Assembly (NCBI GenBank): GCA_020441665.1
Contig: JAGRLT010000142.1
Span: 1 to 53,834 of the forward strand
Direction: 5' to 3'
From: Nitratireductor sp.
GTDB lineage: Bacteria; Pseudomonadota; Alphaproteobacteria; Rhizobiales; Rhizobiaceae
DNA length: 53,834 bases
Both the position numbers and the translations under genes were made by a program. Positions 1 through 9,045 of this stretch are shown here, piece after piece. Numbering within the stretch: the first letter of the stretch is position 1; the number at the start of each line of letters is the position of its first letter. The notes beneath the pieces are model-generated. The model was not told the DNA's origin. It saw only the letters and a list, made by a program, of their open reading frames with translations, and did not search any database.

Positions 1-127
1 AAAGGCCGAACTGCCATACTGGCTCCATCACTACAATTGGCACCGACCCCATGCCGGGATAAATAGAAATACGCCAATCAGCCGATCAGGGAGCGACGTG
101 AACAACCTATTGAGACTCCACAGCTAG
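1..127 (+). CDS. IS481-type transposase, C-terminal fragment (cut by the window edge)
   Basis: Reading from base 2, an open frame of 41 codons runs to a TAG at 125-127. The peptide contains YWLHHYNWHRPHAGI and ends NNLLRLHS, the typical C-terminus of the DDE-type transposases of the IS481 family (rve core, then a Tyr-Asn-x-x-Arg-Pro-His block). Only the extreme C-terminus is visible, so I cannot tell whether the element is intact. Its stop lies 3 bases before the stop of the convergent membrane-protein gene. The bases ACA at 120-122 would fit the usual ...ACA terminus of such elements, but no partner repeat is in view. Base composition here is more AT-rich than the neighbours, consistent with an acquired element. 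Confidence 0.8.
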   Translation, partial: KAELPYWLHHYNWHRPHAGINRNTPISRSGSDVNNLLRLHS

Positions 128-130
128 CCG

Positions 131-952
131 TCAGATCTCCCGTCCCTCCACGGTGATGCCGTAGAGCGTGGTCAGGATGCAGATGTTGAACATGAAATAG
201 AACCACTGGATCGGGATGAGCAGCACGGAGACGATGAGCGGCGGCTGCGCGGCAATGGGCGGCCCGGACGGCACGAAGGGCAGGGTGACGAGCAGGATCG
301 TGCCCCATACCGCGATCGTCATGATCACCAGAATCCAGAAGATGGCGCCGCGCTCCCGGCCGGAGGCGGCCCAGGCATCGCCAATGGAAAAGCCCGTATT
401 TTCGACCGCGATGGCGGGCAGCGACACGAACAGCCGCATCGCCACATATTGAACGAGGACCATGATCGCAAGCGTCGTCGCGAAGGACAGGACGATGCCG
501 GCAAACCCGTTGTCCGCGCCGGCGATGGCGCTGAGCAGCGGCACGATTGCGAAATTGATCAGTGTCATTGCCGCAACGGACAGGACGATCAGCAGCAGCG
601 AGATACCGGCCACGCGGGTCAGGTACGATACGGCCAATCCGTTGATGGAAATCGGAAACAGCCCCCTGGGCACCTCGTTCAGCAGGATATAGCGATGCCA
701 GGCAATCGCCACGGCACAAAACACCAGCACCAGGAACAGGGCGAGCGCAAACCCGAACAGGGCGACAACGAGACCCGTTCCCGAACCGCCCGGTCCGGCG
801 GGTCCCATCTGGAATTGGGAAACGATCAGCACGAACAGAAATATCGCCCCCGCCGCCAGCAAGAACCCGCCGAGCGAAACCTGCAGCGCCTGTTTCAGGT
901 TTCCGAAGATCAGCCGGATGGTATGCAGGATCAGTTGCAGTGCGCGCGCCAT
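131..952 (-). CDS. polytopic membrane protein of unknown function
   Basis: About 273 residues with roughly six hydrophobic segments (near residues 23-45, 60-85, 108-140, 150-175, 200-225 and 235-262), so an inner-membrane protein. The first hydrophobic block is preceded by a short amphipathic stretch (MARALQLILHTIRLIFGNLK). I chose the ATG at 952 because an AGGGAA ribosome-binding site sits just upstream. The longer frame to 1063 adds an unconvincing Cys- and Met-rich leader. The C-terminus reads LYGITVEGREI and looks natural, not truncated by the adjacent insertion-sequence end. I recognise no named family or catalytic motif. A conserved rhizobial integral membrane protein is the best description. 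Confidence 0.75.
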   Translation of the reverse strand: MARALQLILHTIRLIFGNLKQALQVSLGGFLLAAGAIFLFVLIVSQFQMGPAGPGGSGTGLVVALFGFALALFLVLVFCAVAIAWHRYILLNEVPRGLFPISINGLAVSYLTRVAGISLLLIVLSVAAMTLINFAIVPLLSAIAGADNGFAGIVLSFATTLAIMVLVQYVAMRLFVSLPAIAVENTGFSIGDAWAASGRERGAIFWILVIMTIAVWGTILLVTLPFVPSGPPIAAQPPLIVSVLLIPIQWFYFMFNICILTTLYGITVEGREI

Positions 953-1087
953 GAAGTTCCCTATCTGCCCCGATGGAAACGCAATCGTTACTGGAAAGCC
1001 ATTTCGCCAGCAAGCACAGGCTGTGAACAATGGCATCATTGAACGGGCCATTGAATGGGCCATTGAACAGGCCGCGAGGGCAAGGGT

Positions 1088-1846
1088 TTACCGCACCAGA
1101 TTGCGCGCGGCGATGTGGAAGACCCTGCCGCGGCCGAGCAGGACTGCGCTCAGCCGGTCTTCGGCGAACAGGCCGTCAAAGGCGGCATCGCGAAGGTTGA
1201 GCCCGCCCGTATAGGCGCCGAAGGAGGGCAGGATCAGCCGCCTGCCATCGGTGGCGAAGCAGGGCCGGCGGACATTCTTGGAACGTCTTGAAATCTTGCC
1301 GACCGGATGCAGATGCCCGGCCACCTCGCCGGGCGTGCTGCCCCTTTGCGGCTGGTGGCGAAAGGTCAGATTGCCGATCAGCATTTCGACGGCGCCGGTG
1401 CCGCCAAGCTCCGCCGGCGGCGCCGGATCGTGATTGCCGGTGATCCATATCCATTCGCGGCCCTTCATCAGGCCGGCCAGCGTCTCGCCGTCGCGGGGGT
1501 GAAGCCGCTCGCAGGCGAAGGGATCGTGAAAACTGTCGCCGAGCGAAATCACCCGCCCGGGCTGCCAGTGGGCGATGCGTTGCGCCAGACGGGCAAGGGT
1601 TGCCGCCGTGTCATAGGGCGGCAGGAACGGGCCGGAGCGGGCGATCGACGAGCCCTTTTCAAGATGCAGATCGGAAACGATCAGCGTTTCTTCCTCGCGC
1701 CAGTAGACGCAGCCCGCCCAGTCGCAGGTCAGCCGCTCGCCATGAACGATGATGTCGGTCTGCGGTTCGCGTTCTTCCAAGGGGATCGTTCCGCCAGTCT
1801 CAGCCGCCGCGCCGTACATGCTTCCCCGCGTCAAATGCCGTCTCAA
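1088..1846 (-). CDS. pdeM: ligase-associated DNA damage response endonuclease PdeM (metallophosphoesterase)
   Basis: A 252-residue calcineurin-like metallophosphoesterase. Metal-binding blocks appear in the family order: DLHLEKG (59-65), GDSFHD (103-108), GNHD (137-140) and GHLHP (177-181). In this family the protein is a DNA-processing phosphodiesterase encoded with a Lhr-like helicase, an ATP-dependent ligase and an MBL-fold exonuclease. Here it is translationally coupled to the helicase: the helicase stop and this start share an ATGA (1843-1846), which also decides the start. The ligase and exonuclease partners are not in this window. It acts in the cytoplasm, probably in repair of DNA ends. 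Confidence 0.9.
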   Translation of the reverse strand: MRRHLTRGSMYGAAAETGGTIPLEEREPQTDIIVHGERLTCDWAGCVYWREEETLIVSDLHLEKGSSIARSGPFLPPYDTAATLARLAQRIAHWQPGRVISLGDSFHDPFACERLHPRDGETLAGLMKGREWIWITGNHDPAPPAELGGTGAVEMLIGNLTFRHQPQRGSTPGEVAGHLHPVGKISRRSKNVRRPCFATDGRRLILPSFGAYTGGLNLRDAAFDGLFAEDRLSAVLLGRGRVFHIAARNLVR

Positions 1847-4434
1847 AGACCGGCTGCGATATCGGCAAACAATTCATCCGCCGCTTCCGCCAGCAGCGCA
1901 TCCTCCGCTTCGCCCGCTATCGTTTCGCGCCCCACTTCCAGCATGATCGGCACGGCAAGCGGCGAAATGCGGTCGAGCCCGCGATGCACCAGATGGCCCT
2001 TGATTCGCTTCAGCATATCGCCAAGCCGCCTGACATCCAACAGGCCGAAGGCGGCTTCCTGGCGGGTCGCCTGCAGCAGGATGTGATCGGGCTCATGCTC
2101 GCGCAGCACGTCATAGATCAGGTCGGAGGAGACCGTCATCTGTCGTCCGGTCTTTTCCTGCCCCGGATGGCGCTTCTCGATCAGCCCGGCAATCGTCGCG
2201 CAGTGCCGGAAAGTGCGCTTCAACATGAAGGATTCGTCGAGCCAGGTCTCGAGATCGTCTCCCAGCATGTCCTCGTCGAACAGCTGCGACAGCGGCATCT
2301 CGCCCGTCTCGATCATCCGGCCGAAATCCCTCAGCCCCCAGATGCCGAGCGCATAGTCGGTGGCGACGAAGCCGAGCGGCCGCGCCTTTGAGCGCTCCAT
2401 GCGGCGCGTCAGCAGCATGCCGAGCGTCTGGTGAGCCAGCCGCCCCTCGAACGGATAGGCGATGAGATAATGTTTCCCGCCGCGCGGGAAGGTTTCGATC
2501 AGCAGATCGTCGCGGCCTGGCAGGACCGACACCCGCCTCTGGATGGCAAGCCAGTCGGCGACCTGCTGCGGCAGTCTCTGCCAGGTTCCGGGATCGGCCA
2601 GCATCTGCCGCACCTGGTCGGCGAGATAGGTCGAGAACGGAAACTTGCCGCCGGCATAGGCGGGCACCCTTGCGTCGCTCCCCTCCGCATCCGAGACGAA
2701 GCAGGTCGCCTCGTGAATGCCCTCGAACCGTACGGTGCGTCCGGCGAAAATGAACGTGTCCCCGGCGCCCAGCGACTCGAGAAACCCCTCCTCGATCTTG
2801 CCGAGCTTGCGCCCCCCTCGAAACGTGCCGGCGCTTCGAAGCGCCTTGCCGCTCATCCGCGTCAGCCGCACTTCCAGCATCGGCGCCTCGAGGATCGTGC
2901 CGGCATTGAGACGGTATTGCTGGGCAAATCTGGGATGGGAAATCCGCCAGCTTCCATCCGCGGTTCGGCGGATCTTGGCATAGCGCTCATAGCTCCTGAG
3001 CGCGTAGCCGCCGGTGGCGACGAAATCGACCACCCGGTCGAAATCGGCCCTGTCGAGCGCCGCATAGGGGGCTGCGGTGGTGACTTCGGCATAAAGGGCG
3101 TCGGCCTGAAACGGTTCGGCCACCGCCATGCCGAGCACATGCTGCGCCAGCACGTCGAGCGACCCCTCGCGCAGCGGCGGCGTATCCTGCGCGCCGAGAT
3201 AATTGGCGTCGAGTGCCGCCTGGCATTCCAGCACCTCGAACCGGTTGGCCGGGATCAGAATGGCTTTGGACGGCTCGTCCATCCGGTGGTTGGAGCGGCC
3301 GATGCGCTGGGCAAGCCGGCTCGCCCCCTTCGGCGCGCCCACATGCACGACGAGGTCCACATCGCCCCAGTCGATGCCGAGGTCGAGCGTCGAGGTGGCG
3401 ACGATGGCGCGCAGGCCGTTTTGCGCCATCGCGGCTTCCACCTTGCGCCGCTGGCCGACGTCGAGCGAGCCGTGATGCAGCGCGATCGGCAGCGTTGCCT
3501 CATTGATCCGCCACAATTCCTGAAACAGCAATTCGGCCTGGCTGCGCGTGTTGACGAAGAGCAGCGTCGTCCTGTGATCTCGGATCGCCTCGTAGATTTC
3601 CGGCATCGCATAGCGCGCCGAATGGCCCGACCAGGGCACGTGCTCGCCGGATTTCAGAATGCTGATTTCGGGCTTCGCCCCGCCGGCAACCTCGATCAGC
3701 CCGGCCTCGCGGATTTCACCCTCCATGCCCTGCGGCACCAGCCAGCGGCACAGATCGGCCGGCTCGGCCACCGTCGCCGACAGGCCGATCGCCCTGAGCC
3801 CCGGTGCCAGCCGGTTGAGCCGGGCGAGCGCCAGCGACAGCAGATGGCCGCGCTTCGAGGTCACCAGCGAGTGCAGTTCGTCGAAGATGACGAAGCGCAG
3901 ATCCCTGAAGAACCGCGTTGCGTCTTTCGAGGCGATCAGCAGGGAGACCTGCTCGGGCGTCGTCAGCAGGATGTCCGGCGGATCGAGCTTCTGGCGCTGG
4001 CGGCGATGGCTTGGCGTGTCGCCGGTGCGGGTTTCGATGTCGATGTCGAGCCCGATCTCGCCGATCGGGGTCGACAGGTTGCGGTGAATGTCGACCGCCA
4101 GCGCCTTGAGCGGCGAGATGTAGAGCGTGTGCACGCCGCGAAACGCTTCCCCCGGCCTGCGTTTCGGCCGCTGGTCGAGATCGGTGAGCGAGGGCAGGAA
4201 ACCGGCCAGCGTCTTGCCGGCCCCGGTCGGCGCGATCAGCAATGTGGAGCCGCCCGCTTCGGCGCGTTTGAGCAGTTCGAGCTGATGGCGGCGCGGCCGC
4301 CAGCCCTTGGCCGCAAACCAGGCGGCAAAGCGCTCCGGCAGCAGCGCCGGCAGTTCCAGTTGGGTTTGCGTGGGTGCGGCAGGCTTGTTCACAGGCCGCA
4401 GGATAGTCGCGCCGGCCGGTCCGGTCGACCGCAA
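1843..4434 (-). CDS. ligase-associated DNA damage response DEXH-box helicase (Lhr-like)
   Basis: An 863-residue superfamily 2 helicase. Walker A APTGAGKT is at residues 68-75, the DEXH box IFDELHSL at 183-190 and motif III (GLSATV) at 217-222. Motif VI is in QRIGRSNHRMDEPS in the second RecA domain, followed by the winged-helix and C-terminal domain typical of Lhr-core proteins. Family members translocate 3' to 5' on single-stranded DNA and are linked to DNA-damage tolerance. It overlaps pdeM by 4 bases, so the two form an operon. The divergent neighbour starts 118 bases away, so the operon promoter must lie in 4435-4552. The first ATG at 4434 has no strong ribosome-binding site, and a start about 14 codons downstream is possible. 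Confidence 0.9.
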   Translation of the reverse strand: MRSTGPAGATILRPVNKPAAPTQTQLELPALLPERFAAWFAAKGWRPRRHQLELLKRAEAGGSTLLIAPTGAGKTLAGFLPSLTDLDQRPKRRPGEAFRGVHTLYISPLKALAVDIHRNLSTPIGEIGLDIDIETRTGDTPSHRRQRQKLDPPDILLTTPEQVSLLIASKDATRFFRDLRFVIFDELHSLVTSKRGHLLSLALARLNRLAPGLRAIGLSATVAEPADLCRWLVPQGMEGEIREAGLIEVAGGAKPEISILKSGEHVPWSGHSARYAMPEIYEAIRDHRTTLLFVNTRSQAELLFQELWRINEATLPIALHHGSLDVGQRRKVEAAMAQNGLRAIVATSTLDLGIDWGDVDLVVHVGAPKGASRLAQRIGRSNHRMDEPSKAILIPANRFEVLECQAALDANYLGAQDTPPLREGSLDVLAQHVLGMAVAEPFQADALYAEVTTAAPYAALDRADFDRVVDFVATGGYALRSYERYAKIRRTADGSWRISHPRFAQQYRLNAGTILEAPMLEVRLTRMSGKALRSAGTFRGGRKLGKIEEGFLESLGAGDTFIFAGRTVRFEGIHEATCFVSDAEGSDARVPAYAGGKFPFSTYLADQVRQMLADPGTWQRLPQQVADWLAIQRRVSVLPGRDDLLIETFPRGGKHYLIAYPFEGRLAHQTLGMLLTRRMERSKARPLGFVATDYALGIWGLRDFGRMIETGEMPLSQLFDEDMLGDDLETWLDESFMLKRTFRHCATIAGLIEKRHPGQEKTGRQMTVSSDLIYDVLREHEPDHILLQATRQEAAFGLLDVRRLGDMLKRIKGHLVHRGLDRISPLAVPIMLEVGRETIAGEAEDALLAEAADELFADIAAGL

Positions 4435-4552
4435 ACCCTCGGTTGGACAGGCAATCCGCGCGGCAAGCGCTGAAACAATTCGTGATTGTGCCGCACGAAC
4501 ATTGCCGCAAAGGGCCGGTTTCTATCCTGTCTGGACAATTGGAGGTCAAACG

Positions 4553-4840
4553 ATGCGAAACTGGAACAAGAACCGCAACAGATGGGCCGCTCCGGCCGTA
4601 TTGGCGCTGACTCTGGCGCTAAGCGGCTGCGACACGGTCGACCGCGACAATGCGGTGCTGGGCGGCGCGGCGGGCGCCGTCATCGGCGGCGTTGCCACCG
4701 GCTCCCTGGAAGGGGCGGCGGTCGGCGGGGCGATCGGCGCAAGCGCCGCGGTATTGCTCGGCCGGGTCGCCAACTCGCTGACCGATTGCCGCTATCGCAA
4801 CCGGCGCACCGGTCGCGTCTTCATCGCCCGCTGCCGATAG
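4553..4840 (+). CDS. glycine-zipper lipoprotein (YMGG-like)
   Basis: A 95-residue lipoprotein. The N-terminus carries a short basic stretch, a hydrophobic core and the lipobox LALSGC, with Cys near residue 26. A glycine-zipper segment follows, with repeated GGAAGAVIGG and GGAIGA patterns (residues 34-65), as in small outer-membrane-associated glycine-zipper proteins. It ends in a Cys/Arg-rich tail. The ATG at 4553 is chosen because GGAGG lies 6 bases upstream. A longer in-frame extension to 4307 overlaps the helicase gene antisense and is rejected. Its role is unknown; such proteins are usually envelope-associated. Confidence 0.85.
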   Translation: MRNWNKNRNRWAAPAVLALTLALSGCDTVDRDNAVLGGAAGAVIGGVATGSLEGAAVGGAIGASAAVLLGRVANSLTDCRYRNRRTGRVFIARCR

Positions 4841-4841
4841 T

Positions 4842-5390
4842 CTAATCGAAGCCGATCATCAGCAGGACGGCGGCGTGGCAGAGCGCTACCGCCGCCGTCA
4901 GCAGGATGCGCAGGGGCGCGAACCAGCGCGGCAGGCCGCCGCCCCGTGCGGAGAAATGGGCCGAGAAATGGGCTGAAAAACTGTCCCAGACGCCCTGAAT
5001 GCAGAACGCGATCAGCAGCAGCGCGATCGCCGCCGAGCGCGGCAGGAACAGGGCACCCCAGCCGAGAACCACCGGCAGGACGGAAAGGCAGAGCACGACC
5101 GGCCCGGCGCGGTGCCCGGTGCTGTGTCCGGCGCCGTCGTCGTCCTGGCGCGGCATGACATGGCCCCAGCGGATGCCGCCGAGAAACGACAGCACGGCGA
5201 TCGAATAGGCTGTGAAGATGTCGCCGACCGGCCGGACAAGGGCGCCGCTCGCGAGCGAGAAATACAACAGAGCGACGCAGGCAAGGAACGGCAGCAGGCC
5301 GGCGAAGCCGAGCAGATAGGCGGTTTTCTCAAACCGCTTGGCGGCTCTGTCCGCGGCCGCCTGTCCGGCGCCCTGATCATCGCTTGTCAT
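4842..5390 (-). CDS. DUF3429 family membrane protein
   Basis: A 182-residue protein with about five transmembrane segments. Features that match DUF3429 are YLLGFAGLLPF near the start and SIAVLSFLGGIRWG in the middle. No biochemical function is established for the family. It converges tail to tail with the glycine-zipper lipoprotein (1 base between stops). The PodJ-like gene ends 16 bases upstream of its start on the same strand, so co-transcription from that gene is plausible. A repeated FSAHFSAHFSA near residue 140 is an internal tripeptide repeat. Confidence 0.8.
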   Translation of the reverse strand: MTSDDQGAGQAAADRAAKRFEKTAYLLGFAGLLPFLACVALLYFSLASGALVRPVGDIFTAYSIAVLSFLGGIRWGHVMPRQDDDGAGHSTGHRAGPVVLCLSVLPVVLGWGALFLPRSAAIALLLIAFCIQGVWDSFSAHFSAHFSARGGGLPRWFAPLRILLTAAVALCHAAVLLMIGFD

Positions 5391-5406
5391 GGCGCCGTCT
5401 CACCGT

Positions 5407-8400
5407 TCAGGCAGCAAGCTTTGCCAGCGTGTTGACCAGTTCCTGCGTGATCTTGCCATTGACCTTCAGCCCGTTCGACTTCTGGAAATCGCGGATCGCC
5501 TGTTCGGTCTTGGCGCCCATGATGCCGTCGGCGGGGCCCGCATCATAGCCCATCTTGCCGAGGGCGTATTGCGTCTGGCGGACGAGTTCGGGCTCGGCCT
5601 TGCTCGACTGCTTCGGCGCGGTCTCCTGTTTCCACTCATCCCGGACATGGGCGACATTGGCAGCGCGGTTGAGCTGGGCCGGCTGCCACAATTCGGCTTC
5701 GCCGCGCGCGCGCTCGAGCTGGTCGGGCCGCATGTTCTTGGCCACCGTGTCGCGCTTGCTGGCAGCGTCGTTATCGCCTCCCTTGGCCGCGATGGCGAAC
5801 CATTTATAGGCCTGTTCGAGATCAGCCTCGACGCCCATGCCGCGGGTATAGAGAATGCCGAGATTGACCTGGCTGTTCTTGACGCCGAGATTGGCGGCCT
5901 TTTCGAACCAGCCGATCGCCGTTTCCATGTCGGGGTCGCTGCCGAGCTTGCCGCTGACATTGAGAACGGCGAGATTGTGCATGGCGAGCGCATTGCCGGC
6001 CGCCGCCGCCGTCGCATACCATTTGGCGGCCTCTTCGATGCTGGCTTCGACGCCATGGCCGTTTTCGTAGAAATTGCCGAGCCGGTACTGCGCCGGAGCG
6101 TGGCCGGCCTTGGAGGCGGCAAGATACCATTCGGCGGCTTTTGAAAGATCGCGGGTCACCCCTTCGCCCTCGGTATAGCGGCGGGCGATTTCGAACAGCG
6201 CATTGCCATTGCCCGATGCCGCCGCCGCAAGCAGAGCCTCGTTGCCGGCTTCCTTCGGCAGGGAGGCGATATCCATGACGGGCTTGCCGGCGGTGTTCGC
6301 CGTTTCCGCCGTATCTTCCACGGCTTTGCCCTCGGTTTCGATCGAGGCGGCTTCCGCCCCGGGCGCCGCCTTCGTCATGGCGTCGTCTTCGCCGGAGGCC
6401 GCGAGGTCATTTGCCGGCTCATGGCCATCGGCGGCCATCATTTCGTCCGGCTCGCCATCCATCGCCTCGCCGTCATCGGCCATCGCGTCGTCGCCGTCTG
6501 CAATGGCGTCATCGACCGGTTCCGCACCGGCGACCTTTTCCTGCTGCGCCTGCGGGTCGCTCATGCCGCTGTCTGCGGCCCGGCTTGCCATATCCTCGCT
6601 CGCGGCCGGTTCGACCGATTGGGAAACGGCGGCCGGATGCGAGTTGCCGAGGAATTTCGGTACGATGACCCAGCCGGCAACCGCCACGACGACGGCGGCC
6701 GCCGTCAGCATCAGCGCCTTGCGCCCGCCAAAGACCGGCATCCTTACGCCGGGCAGCTTGACGCCCGGCAGCCTGCGGCCCTTCGGAGGCTTCGCCCCCT
6801 CGCGCAGGTCGTCGCGGTGCAGGTCGGCGGAAGTCTGCTGCGAGGCGGCGCGCGCCGCGCGCCGGGCCGCCGCCATCAATTCGTTGATGCCGTCATCTTC
6901 ATTGCCGCCTTCGGCATTGGGCGCCTTTGCCGCGCCGCGCTTGCGGTCACTCGCCATGCGCACCAGCGCCTCGAGATCCGGCATGCCGGAGCCCGGTTCG
7001 AGCGGAATGTCCTCCGCCTCGCCTTCCGGCTGTTCGGGCAGCAGGCTGTGCGCCGCGCTGCCGGCCGTATCGGCCTCGGCGGCATGCTGCATGGCGCCGG
7101 CCGGCAAGGCCGTGTCGACCGCGTCGGACGGATGGGCTTCGGCGTATTCGGGCGCCATGGAGGGCGCGTCCAACTCCGGCAGGTGGAGATCGGCGGCGGC
7201 CATCGCCATCTCGTCAGGCGCTGCGGCATGCAGCGGGGCCGCCGGAAGGCCGCCGATATCCGCAAGACGGACCTGAATGTCCTGGATCGCCCGGCCGATC
7301 TCGCCGAGCACGCGTTCGGAAGGCTGTTCCTCGCTGGCGGCGCGCAACAGGCGCAGTTCGGCAAGGATGGTGTCGATCTGTTCGGACTGTTCCGCCGTCA
7401 TCCCGGCCGGGACGCCGGACAGGCCGGCACCCTGGCCGGCGGAGCCGATCGCCTTCTGCGCGGCATCGTTGGCGATGTCGATCGCGATGTCGCGGCTGGC
7501 GGCGATCTGGCCCTCCAGATTGTCGAGGCGCTCGGTGATCGGCGACATGTCGAAGGCGGAGACCGGGCCGCCCGCTGCGGAAAGAGAGCCCAGTTGGGCG
7601 GTAATCGCGGAAAGCTGGTTTTCAAGTCCCGACAGTCGGTCCTGGTCGAACCCGCCCGGACCGGGAGCCGCATCGCCATCCATCGCCGAGGCTTCGGCGG
7701 CGATGCGTTCGATCGCTTCGACCCTGCCGACCAGATCGCGCAATACCGAAAGGATTTCCTGGCTGCTGCCATTGGGGTTTTCGCCAAGCCCGTCGGCCAT
7801 GCCCGAACCCAGCGCGTCGAAACGGCCGGCCAGTTGTGCGATGCTTTCTTCCAGAGCCCTGAAATTGCTGGAAAAATCAGCTCCCTCAAAACCGGCATGA
7901 ACCGCCGCCGGCGCATTGGCCAGACCCTCGACGCCCGCCGCGATGAGGCCGAGTTCGCCTTGAAGCCCATCGATCCGCGTGGCGAGCGCCTGAATGTCCT
8001 CGACAATCTGCGGGTGCGCGTCGCCGCCCGCATGCATCGCATCGAGCCGTTCGGAAAGCCGCGCCAGTTCGCTGACCACGCTTTCCTGATACCCTGCCCA
8101 GTCCGGCTGGTCGCCGATCGCCGCAAGGCCGCCGGCCTCCTGAATTTCGTTGACCGCCTTGGCAAGGCTCTGCAGCCGCGCCTCGATCCGTTCGAGTGCG
8201 TGCTGGTCGAGCGCGTCCTGTGGCGCGACGCTCATCGAAACGACGGCACGGCTCACCTCGGCAAGCCGCTCCTGAACGGTCCTGAATTCCGGCATATAGT
8301 CGGGAAGCCGGATCTCCGGCAGTTCGCTGCCGCGCTGTGCCAGCACCTGGTCGAGCTTGTTGACGATTTCCGAGTAACCGCTTTCGATCGACCGCGAGAC

Positions 8401-9045
8401 ATCGGAAAGGTCGATCGCGCCCGCCGCAATACCCGACGCGGCCGCCGATGCGGCACTGGCCTGGTGGTATGAAATCTGTTCGACGCCCTGCTTGAGCGCC
8501 CGCAATTCGGCCTGCATCGCATCGACATAGTCGGGATGCACGGTGCTGCTCTGCTGCAGGGTCGCAATGCCGTCGGCAATCCGCTTGAGATCGCTGGTCA
8601 GCGTTCCCTCGATCTCCTGCCGCGAGCGGTTCATCTCCGCCCGCATCTGTTCGAGGCCGCGGTTGAGCTCGCCACGCAGGGCCGCCATCTCGGCGCTGCC
8701 CGCAGCCTGCGGGGCGGCAGGGCGTGGAGCGGCCACCGGCAGAGAGGCTGCCGCCTGGCGCGGCATTGCCGAGATGCGCGCGGTCAGGTCATCGAGGCTG
8801 CGGTGGATCGCATCGAGTTCGAGCGAGGTCCGGCGCGACGCAACGCCGCCCTCCTGGGCAGGGGCGGGGGTAAGGCCGGGGGCAGGGGGATAAGCCTGCC
8901 GGGGAGCGGCCGAGGCGGCCTGGTCGGAGGCGGCCTGGTCGGAGGCGGCCTGATTGGAGGCGGCCCGGTCGGAGGCGGATCGTCTCAGGCTACCGGTCGC
9001 ACGATCTGCTGCGATCATGTCAAGATGAGATCGAATCCTGCTCAT
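5407..9045 (-). CDS. podJ: PodJ-like polar localisation protein (coiled coil, TM, SEL1 repeats, peptidoglycan-binding domain)
   Basis: About 1212 residues. Order: an Ala/Gln/Asp-rich N-terminal tract with short repeats, a very long coiled-coil and acidic region (to about residue 770), one transmembrane segment (near 775-798, MLTAAAVVVAVAGWVIVP), an acidic linker, SEL1-type repeats (about 945-1100) and a C-terminal PG_binding_1 domain (last 55 residues, containing GPADGIMGAKTEQAI). This is the PodJ architecture: cytoplasmic coiled coil and periplasmic SEL1 plus peptidoglycan-binding parts. In Caulobacter PodJ organises a cell pole, and in Agrobacterium it affects polar growth. The start at 9045 has GGAG 6 bases upstream; ATGs at 9060 and 9120 are alternatives. 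Two GANTC sites (9033-9037, 9151-9155) flank the start, hinting at cell-cycle control. Confidence 0.8.
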   Translation of the reverse strand: MSRIRSHLDMIAADRATGSLRRSASDRAASNQAASDQAASDQAASAAPRQAYPPAPGLTPAPAQEGGVASRRTSLELDAIHRSLDDLTARISAMPRQAAASLPVAAPRPAAPQAAGSAEMAALRGELNRGLEQMRAEMNRSRQEIEGTLTSDLKRIADGIATLQQSSTVHPDYVDAMQAELRALKQGVEQISYHQASAASAAASGIAAGAIDLSDVSRSIESGYSEIVNKLDQVLAQRGSELPEIRLPDYMPEFRTVQERLAEVSRAVVSMSVAPQDALDQHALERIEARLQSLAKAVNEIQEAGGLAAIGDQPDWAGYQESVVSELARLSERLDAMHAGGDAHPQIVEDIQALATRIDGLQGELGLIAAGVEGLANAPAAVHAGFEGADFSSNFRALEESIAQLAGRFDALGSGMADGLGENPNGSSQEILSVLRDLVGRVEAIERIAAEASAMDGDAAPGPGGFDQDRLSGLENQLSAITAQLGSLSAAGGPVSAFDMSPITERLDNLEGQIAASRDIAIDIANDAAQKAIGSAGQGAGLSGVPAGMTAEQSEQIDTILAELRLLRAASEEQPSERVLGEIGRAIQDIQVRLADIGGLPAAPLHAAAPDEMAMAAADLHLPELDAPSMAPEYAEAHPSDAVDTALPAGAMQHAAEADTAGSAAHSLLPEQPEGEAEDIPLEPGSGMPDLEALVRMASDRKRGAAKAPNAEGGNEDDGINELMAAARRAARAASQQTSADLHRDDLREGAKPPKGRRLPGVKLPGVRMPVFGGRKALMLTAAAVVVAVAGWVIVPKFLGNSHPAAVSQSVEPAASEDMASRAADSGMSDPQAQQEKVAGAEPVDDAIADGDDAMADDGEAMDGEPDEMMAADGHEPANDLAASGEDDAMTKAAPGAEAASIETEGKAVEDTAETANTAGKPVMDIASLPKEAGNEALLAAAASGNGNALFEIARRYTEGEGVTRDLSKAAEWYLAASKAGHAPAQYRLGNFYENGHGVEASIEEAAKWYATAAAAGNALAMHNLAVLNVSGKLGSDPDMETAIGWFEKAANLGVKNSQVNLGILYTRGMGVEADLEQAYKWFAIAAKGGDNDAASKRDTVAKNMRPDQLERARGEAELWQPAQLNRAANVAHVRDEWKQETAPKQSSKAEPELVRQTQYALGKMGYDAGPADGIMGAKTEQAIRDFQKSNGLKVNGKITQELVNTLAKLAA
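8912..8982. repeat. 15-bp tandem repeat inside the PodJ-like gene, about 4 units
   Basis: The unit GGAGGCGGCCTGGTC is repeated about four times with one or two changes per copy. On the coding strand it encodes AASDQ-type pentapeptide repeats near the N-terminus. The unit length is a multiple of three, so copy-number change would keep the frame. It is a coding minisatellite, not a CRISPR, since there are no spacers. Confidence 0.85.

Noticed and set aside
2431-4473. 680-codon open frame on the plus strand
   Set aside because: Antisense to the DEXH helicase. It is Arg/His/Gly-rich, has no domain, and arises from GC-rich third-position bias.
6421-8472. 683-codon open frame on the plus strand
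   Set aside because: Antisense to the PodJ-like gene; low-complexity Arg/Gly content and no family.
8912-8982. CRISPR-like array
   Set aside because: Direct 15-bp tandem repeats without spacers inside a coding region.
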